This document shows positions 8,857-12,135 of a DNA stretch of 12,135 nt, one piece after another. Position 1 is the stretch's first letter, and each line of letters begins with the position of its first letter. Below the pieces are notes generated by a model. The model was not told the origin of the DNA and ran no database searches. It was given only the letters and a program-made list of their open reading frames with translations. Location of the stretch: the NCBI GenBank assembly GCA_050699035.1, contig JBOHDE010000116.1, forward strand, positions 1-12,135, written 5' to 3'. The translations under genes were made by a program, and so were the position numbers. This DNA is from WHTB01 sp050699035. Lineage in GTDB: Bacteria > Actinomycetota > Actinomycetes > Propionibacteriales > Nocardioidaceae.

Positions 8857-9990
8857 TCATCGGGGCAGCCACATGGTGCGGAGCCGGGACACCTCGGTCA
8901 TCCGGCGCTCGGCGAGCCGGTCGGCGGCGACCGCGGCCGGCACCCCTTCCGCCGCGGCCAATGCAAAGACCCGCAAGGTGGAGTCGAAGATCTTCTCCGA
9001 CCGGGCCTTCGCCCGATCGAAGGAGAAGCCCTCGAGCTCGTCGGCGACCTGGATCAGGCCGCCTGCGTTCACGCAGTAGTCGGGTGCGTACAGGATGCCG
9101 CGCTCCTCCAGCACCTTCTCGATGCCCTCGTGCGCGAGCTGGTTGTTCGCGGCGCCGCAGATCACCTTCGCCTTGATCACCTCGACCACGCCGTCGTCGA
9201 TCGCGCCACCGAGCGCACACGGTGCGTACACATCGAGATCTGACCGCACCATCGCGTCGGCGTCGCCGACCACGTCGACCTCGGGGTAGGCGTGAGTGAC
9301 CCGGCTGATCGCGCGCTCGTCGACGTCGGTGATCACGACGTCGGCGCCGTCCTCGCGCAGGTGCTCGACCAGGTGACGGCCGACCTTGCCGACGCCGGCG
9401 ACGCCGACCCGCTTGCCGGCCAGGGTAGGTGAGCCCCATGCCACCTCGGCGGCGGCGCGCATGCCCTGGAACGTGCCGAACGCCGTCAGGACGGACGAGT
9501 CGCCGGCGCCGCCGTGCTCCACGGTCCGCCCGGTCACGTACGCGCACTCGCGCGCGACGATGTCCATGTCCTCGGAGTACGTGCCGACATCGCACGCGGT
9601 GTAGTAGCGGCCGCCGAGGGACTGGACCATCCGGCCGTACGCCCGCAGCAGGCCCTCGGTCTTCAGGATCTCCGGGTCGCCGATGATGACGGCCTTACCG
9701 CCGCCGAGGTCGAGCCCGGCCAGCGACGCCTTGTAGGCCATGCCCTTCGAGAGGTTGAGTACGTCGGCCAGCGCGTCCTCCTCGCTGGCGTACGGGTAGA
9801 ACCTGGTGCCGCCGAGGGCGGGACCGAGTGCGGTCGAGTAGATGCTGATGATCGCCTGCAGACCGGTGGCGTCGTCGGAGCAGTACACGACCTGCTGATG
9901 GCCGGAGTGCTTGGCGAACACGCCGGTCCTGGTGGCTGCGTCGTTGGGGCGGCCGCCGGGGGTGTTGGCGGGGTCCACGGGTGCGGTCAC
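8857..9990 (-). CDS. vdh: Leucine/valine dehydrogenase (Glu/Leu/Phe/Val dehydrogenase family)
   Basis: This 377-residue cytoplasmic NAD-dependent enzyme deaminates branched-chain amino acids to 2-oxo acids, feeding catabolism or branched fatty-acid and polyketide precursors. GMAYKASLAGLDLGGGK holds the substrate-binding K87 and K99, equivalent to K68 and K80 of Bacillus leucine dehydrogenase. D134 in the ACDVGT segment and the Rossmann motif GVGKVG (199-204) are also clear. Later motifs are CALGGAI and GAANNQL, typical of the family. The valine-dehydrogenase name rests on the conserved Streptomyces location next to DUF3073 and bldC; leucine as main substrate cannot be excluded. I start at GTG 9990 because AAAGGG (9999-10004) lies 8 nt upstream. 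The upstream open frame to 10242 has no family similarity. A strong dyad overlaps its predicted promoter. Confidence 0.93.
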   Translation of the reverse strand: MTAPVDPANTPGGRPNDAATRTGVFAKHSGHQQVVYCSDDATGLQAIISIYSTALGPALGGTRFYPYASEEDALADVLNLSKGMAYKASLAGLDLGGGKAVIIGDPEILKTEGLLRAYGRMVQSLGGRYYTACDVGTYSEDMDIVARECAYVTGRTVEHGGAGDSSVLTAFGTFQGMRAAAEVAWGSPTLAGKRVGVAGVGKVGRHLVEHLREDGADVVITDVDERAISRVTHAYPEVDVVGDADAMVRSDLDVYAPCALGGAIDDGVVEVIKAKVICGAANNQLAHEGIEKVLEERGILYAPDYCVNAGGLIQVADELEGFSFDRAKARSEKIFDSTLRVFALAAAEGVPAAVAADRLAERRMTEVSRLRTMWLPR

Positions 9991-10037
9991 GGTGGTGACC
10001 CTTTCGTCGTTGGCGGGGTGCGCAAGGTGTTCCCCGC

Positions 10038-10064
10038 GTGGGTGGTGCGGGGCACACCACCCAC
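10038..10064. promoter_or_regulatory. Operator-like perfect dyad at the vdh transcription start
   Basis: GTGGGTGGTG (10038-10047) and its exact complement CACCACCCAC (10055-10064) flank a 7-nt spacer. On the reverse strand it overlaps the end of the predicted vdh -10 element and the expected start site, where a repressor would block transcription. If the start site lies slightly further upstream, the dyad would instead form a hairpin in the vdh leader. Confidence 0.6.
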
Positions 10065-10068
10065 GATA
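10063..10068 (-). promoter_or_regulatory. Candidate vdh -10 element
   Basis: Read on the reverse strand this is TATCGT, a TAnnnT match. Transcription would start near 10056, giving a leader of about 66 nt before the GTG at 9990. I see no clear -35 at the usual distance, which fits an activator-dependent or weak promoter. Confidence 0.45.
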
Positions 10069-10115
10069 GAGCGCCCGGTTGGGGAGGTTCGTACGGGGAA
10101 GTCCTCGTGAACCCC

Positions 10116-10145
10116 TGCACAAAGTGTGTGCGAGTCGAGTACGCT
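10116..10145 (+). promoter_or_regulatory. Candidate bldC promoter
   Basis: TGCACA (10116-10121), four of six matches to TTGACA, and TACGCT (10140-10145), a TAnnnT match, are separated by 18 nt. The start site would be near 10152, about 109 nt before the bldC ATG. A short dyad GCACA-N5-TGTGC (10117-10131) overlaps the -35 and may be an operator. Confidence 0.4.
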
Positions 10146-10164
10146 GGGTGGCGCTTGAGTTAGA

Positions 10165-10259
10165 ACGCCCAAACGCGGCATCACCTGCTATTGGCTTTGC
10201 AACGCGGGCAAATAGCGGCCGTGCGTATTGGGCGTGCCGCATTTCTAGGGAGGCTCCCT
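10165..10259 (+). promoter_or_regulatory. Structured bldC leader with interleaved inverted repeats and a Shine-Dalgarno hairpin
   Basis: Two pairs of complementary segments interleave. ACGCCCAA (10165-10172) matches TTGGGCGT (10228-10235), and GCGGCA (10175-10180) matches TGCCGC (10235-10240). In RNA they would form a pseudoknot or exclusive alternatives. A third segment, AGCGGC (10214-10219), can also compete for GCCGC. The Shine-Dalgarno GGGAGG (10248-10253) is itself part of a small hairpin, AGGGA-GGC-TCCCT (10247-10259), next to the ATG at 10261. The pairing is seen; regulation is inference. Confidence 0.4.
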
Positions 10260-10260
10260 G

Positions 10261-10479
10261 ATGACCACCCGAGCCACGGACTCGGAACCTCTACTGACCC
10301 CAGCAGAGGTGGCAGCGATGTTCAGGGTCGACCCGAAGACCGTCACCCGCTGGGCAAAGGCGGGTAAGTTGAGCTCGATCCGGACTCTTGGCGGCCACCG
10401 CCGTTATCGCGAGTCCGAGGTCCGAGCCCTGCTCAGCGGTCTGGTACCAGAGCAGCGTCAGGCGACGGATTCGGAGTAG
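10261..10479 (+). CDS. bldC: BldC, MerR-like developmental transcriptional regulator
   Basis: This 72-residue DNA-binding protein consists almost entirely of a MerR-type winged helix-turn-helix (about 11-60). It lacks the C-terminal effector domain of normal MerR proteins. The segments LLTPAEVAAMFRVDPKTV and TRWAKAGKLSSIRTLGGHRR are nearly identical to Streptomyces BldC, which binds tandem direct repeats cooperatively and controls the timing of development. The wing motif GGHRRYRESEV is intact. The ATG is preceded by GGGAGG at 7-nt spacing, though that site can be sequestered in a small hairpin. It is transcribed divergently from vdh and ends in a T-tailed terminator. Whether this organism differentiates cannot be told from the window, and BldC homologues also occur in non-sporulating actinomycetes. 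Confidence 0.97.
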   Translation: MTTRATDSEPLLTPAEVAAMFRVDPKTVTRWAKAGKLSSIRTLGGHRRYRESEVRALLSGLVPEQRQATDSE

Positions 10480-10540
10480 ATGTCTGGACGACTCGCTCGT
10501 CGGTAGGTCGCCCCCGCCCCGCCGCGAGATATACCGGATA

Positions 10541-10584
10541 GGACACGAACGGCGCACACCTCTTGGTGTGCGCCGTGTCCTTTT
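10541..10584 (+). terminator. Intrinsic terminator of bldC
   Basis: CGGCGCACACC (10550-10560) pairs with GGTGTGCGCCG (10565-10575) around a TCTT loop. GGACA (10541-10545) pairs with TGTCC (10576-10580), leaving a 4-nt bulge on the left. TTTT follows directly (10581-10584). It is the only hairpin here with a clear T-tract. It ends just 15 nt before the chosen start of the next gene. The preceding bases 10480-10540 hold only a GACGA/TCGTC mini-dyad (10488-10502). Confidence 0.9.
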
Positions 10585-10599
10585 GCTTGAGTGAGCGCG

Positions 10600-11466
10600 A
10601 TGAGAGCCCGTGCGTGGCCGCCGGTCGGGGTGGCGCTCCTGCTCGCGGTCGCCGCCTTCGGTCTGGCGGGTCGCGACCGGGTTGCGTTGACCCTCGAACC
10701 GGTCACGGCGGGCACGGTCGCTGCCTGGGTGGTGCTGCTTGCGGCCAGTGCCGCGTGGGTCGGTGCCGCCACCCTCGTCGTCGCGCGCACGTCGTTGACG
10801 GCCGAGTTGCGCCCCGCCTTCCGTAAGGCGCTGGTCATCGACCTGGCCCTGACCGGGTTGGTGCTCCTGCTGGTCGTTCGCAGCGAGGCCTTCAGCGAGC
10901 TGACCGGCGCCCCGGCGGGGACCGGCGGCCCGGTGCTGCCAGCCGGGCTCGACAACGAGTTCGACCTCCCTTGGCTACGCTACGTGTTCGCGGCGTTGCT
11001 GGTCCTGGTGGTGCTGATCGCCGTCGGACTGCTCGCCGGCACGTGGTGGTGGACCCGTGGCCGGTTCTTCGTCGACCACGGACGGGTGGTCCGGGACCGC
11101 CGCTTCGGCCGGGGCCAGCACGACTCGGCCTCGCCCGAGGCCGTGCTCGATGCGGTGCGGCGGGCCCGCCGCGCGCTGGCCAGCGACGACGACGCCGCGC
11201 GGGCCGTGGTCGCCGCGTACGCCGCGATGGAGCAGGCCGTCGCCTCGTCCGGCGTCGACCGCCGGACCAGCCAGACGCCCGGCGAGTTCCTGCGGGAGGC
11301 ACTCGACTCCGGCGTCCTCCGCGACGGGGCGTCGGCGCACCGGCTGCTCGCGCTGTTCGAGCTGGCCCGGTTCTCGCACAAGGGCATGCCGGCGGACGCG
11401 GTCGCCGTCGCCGACGCCTGCCTCGGTGCGCTGCAGGCCGACCTCGAACGGCTGGCGGTGCGATGA
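10600..11466 (+). CDS. DUF4129 domain membrane protein
   Basis: This 288-residue inner-membrane protein has four predicted transmembrane helices (about 9-23, 38-62, 77-94 and 127-147). A basic stretch WWWTRGRFF follows, then a soluble DUF4129 domain (about 184-282). The domain shows its hallmarks: RAVVAAYAAMEQ, SQTPGEFLREA and LFELARFSHKGMP. Its function is unknown. The family occurs with MoxR ATPases, DUF58 and transglutaminase-like proteins, as here. The start is uncertain: GTG 10591 or ATG 10600, both without a good Shine-Dalgarno. I favour the ATG, with a weak GAGTGAG 4 nt upstream. The bldC terminator ends at most 15 nt upstream, leaving almost no room for a promoter outside it. The stop overlaps the next start as ATGA, showing translational coupling. 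Confidence 0.88.
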   Translation: MRARAWPPVGVALLLAVAAFGLAGRDRVALTLEPVTAGTVAAWVVLLAASAAWVGAATLVVARTSLTAELRPAFRKALVIDLALTGLVLLLVVRSEAFSELTGAPAGTGGPVLPAGLDNEFDLPWLRYVFAALLVLVVLIAVGLLAGTWWWTRGRFFVDHGRVVRDRRFGRGQHDSASPEAVLDAVRRARRALASDDDAARAVVAAYAAMEQAVASSGVDRRTSQTPGEFLREALDSGVLRDGASAHRLLALFELARFSHKGMPADAVAVADACLGALQADLERLAVR

Positions 11467-11948
11467 AGTACCTGCCGAAGCTCCATCTGCTGCTGTTCGT
11501 GCTGGCCTGGATCTTCGCCGCCACCTGGGGCACGGCGGGCGTGCTCGCGGTGGGTGCGGTGCTCGCCGCGGTGCAGCTGCTGGTCTGGCGCCTCGACCTC
11601 GCGCAGTTCGGTGACCACCGGCGGACGTGGACGCTGCTGCCCAAGGGGGTCGGTCGCGGCCCCGTCCCCTCGTACGACGAGGTCCGGCACGCGATCGCGA
11701 TGGGCGGTCACAGCCGTCGCGAGTACGACTTCAACCTGCGCCGCCGGCTGGAGCGGATCGCCAGTAGCCGGCTGGCGGACACGGCAGGGGTCGACCTGCA
11801 CACCCAGCCGGACGCGGCCCGTGAGGTGCTCGGCCCGGAGACCTGGTCGCTGGTCGACCCCGCGGTGCCGATCAGCAGCGACCGCACCGGTGGCGGCGTC
11901 AGCCCAGCGGCGTTGACCCGTGCCGTCGACCGGCTGGAGGCCCTATGA
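11463..11948 (+). CDS. Hypothetical two-TM protein of the DUF4129–MoxR operon
   Basis: This 161-residue protein has no function I recognise. The N-terminus holds two closely spaced hydrophobic helices (about 7-22 and 25-42), so it is probably a membrane hairpin with a cytoplasmic C-terminal part. That part is charged and contains a DFNLRRRLERIASSRL stretch (89-104), followed by HTQPDAAREVLGPETWSLVDP, which looks like a conserved soluble segment. Similar proteins of this size sit between DUF4129 and MoxR genes in other actinomycetes, which is family knowledge from memory rather than something I could check. The ATG overlaps the DUF4129 stop (ATGA). The next in-frame start would be far downstream, and the longer upstream frame from 10971 is a shadow of DUF4129. 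Its last codons (L-E-A-L-stop) are duplicated in the repeat that follows. Confidence 0.85.
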   Translation: MKYLPKLHLLLFVLAWIFAATWGTAGVLAVGAVLAAVQLLVWRLDLAQFGDHRRTWTLLPKGVGRGPVPSYDEVRHAIAMGGHSRREYDFNLRRRLERIASSRLADTAGVDLHTQPDAAREVLGPETWSLVDPAVPISSDRTGGGVSPAALTRAVDRLEAL

Positions 11949-12001
11949 CCCTTGGATGCGCTGTGACCCTTGGATGCGCTGTGACCCTGGAGGCTCTGTG
12001 A
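11934..12001 (+). repeat. Four-fold tandem repeat of a ribosome-binding/start-stop overlap module
   Basis: Four consecutive units of 17, 18, 18 and 17 nt begin at 11934, 11951, 11969 and 11987. Units 2 and 3 are identical (CTTGGATGCGCTGTGACC). Units 1 and 4 read CTGGAGGCCCTATGACC and CTGGAGGCTCTGTGACG. Each carries a GGAGG or GGATG followed by an ATGA or GTGA stop/start overlap. The outer two have the same geometry, GGAGG then 4 nt then start. The array probably arose by slippage at an original coupling junction. Confidence 0.85.
11945..12001 (+). other. 18-codon mini-ORF bridging two genes
   Basis: ATG 11945 opens a frame encoding MTLGCAVTLGCAVTLEAL and ending in TGA at 11999-12001. Its start overlaps the stop of the preceding gene (ATGA). 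Its stop overlaps the moxR start (GTGA). It has a GGAGG 4 nt upstream of its ATG. It is probably a by-product of the tandem repeat that lets ribosomes stay coupled across the insertion, rather than a functional peptide. Confidence 0.4.
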
Positions 12002-12135
12002 CGACCGAGGTGCTGCGCCCGACCCAGACGCACGACCTGAGCCAGCAGATCCTGGCCGAGGTCGAGCGCGCGATCTACGGCAAGCGGGACGCGCTCGAGC
12101 TGGTGCTGATGGGCGTCCTGGCCCGCGGGCACGTG
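11998..12135 (+). CDS. MoxR-type AAA+ ATPase, N-terminal fragment (continues past the window)
   Basis: Only 46 codons are present, beginning V-T-T-E-V-L and ending at G-H-V. The segment AIYGKRDALELVLMGVLARGHV is the typical lead-in to the MoxR Walker A (usually LLEDVPGLGKT), which would start just beyond the edge. MoxR proteins are cytoplasmic AAA+ chaperones thought to mature or assemble membrane-associated or von Willebrand-domain partners. The GTG start has GGAGG (11989-11993) 4 nt upstream and overlaps the stop of the preceding mini-ORF. The upstream DUF4129 and two-TM genes are its operon partners. A DUF58 protein and a transglutaminase-like protein would be expected downstream. The fragment is too short for subfamily assignment. 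Confidence 0.85.
   Translation, partial: MTTEVLRPTQTHDLSQQILAEVERAIYGKRDALELVLMGVLARGHV

Noticed and set aside
9991..10242. N-terminal extension of vdh to 10242
   Set aside because: The extension crosses the predicted promoter and dyad, has no family similarity, and a good Shine-Dalgarno precedes GTG 9990.

Overview
This is high-GC DNA with strongly G/C-biased third codon positions, from an actinomycete. BldC, a DUF3073 protein, a leucine/valine-type dehydrogenase and the actinobacterial sterol-carrier-like protein all support that. The order purL – SCP-like gene – purF – purM – DUF3073 – vdh(reverse) – bldC is a conserved neighbourhood known from Streptomyces and relatives. I would guess the Propionibacteriales (Nocardioides/Kribbella type), but the sequence alone does not settle it.

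Layout. 1-2258 is purL, complete except for the first base of its start codon. A hairpin terminator follows, then a leaderless gene for a small sterol-carrier-like protein (2440-2808). A perfect 18-bp-stem hairpin (2822-2875) separates it from a convergent gene for a secreted subtilisin-like protease (2887-4152, reverse). Divergent from the protease is an M20 metallopeptidase (4263-5612). The 207-bp gap before purF holds two copies of a 16-18 bp perfect palindrome. purF (5820-7379) and purM (7393-8442) form an operon. DUF3073 (8575-8787) is preceded by a sequence that fits a SigR/SigH-type ECF promoter exactly. A bidirectional hairpin separates it from the reverse-strand vdh-like gene (8857-9990). 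The vdh/bldC divergent gap (9991-10260) holds a strong operator-like dyad at the vdh start site and a structured bldC leader. bldC (10261-10479) ends in a classic T-tailed terminator. Only a few bases later a new translationally coupled operon begins: DUF4129 membrane protein (10600-11466), a two-TM hypothetical protein (11463-11948) and a MoxR AAA+ ATPase cut by the window edge (11998-).

How it fits together. PurF, PurL and PurM catalyse steps 1, 4 and 5 of de novo IMP synthesis. Vdh catabolises branched-chain amino acids, and BldC is a developmental regulator. The protease and M20 peptidase interrupt the purine neighbourhood as an extracellular and an intracellular peptidase, with no visible mechanistic link to it. 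The DUF4129/MoxR group is the start of a membrane-associated MoxR-type locus. Three genes (SCP-like, M20, purF) share one architecture: a TAnnnT -10 hexamer 6-7 nt before the start codon and no Shine-Dalgarno, which indicates leaderless transcripts. The most unusual structures are the four-fold repeated start/stop coupling module before moxR, the paired palindromes before purF, and the two elements between vdh and bldC. No gap exceeds 300 bp. I saw no tRNA, rRNA, CRISPR array, insertion sequence or phage gene.
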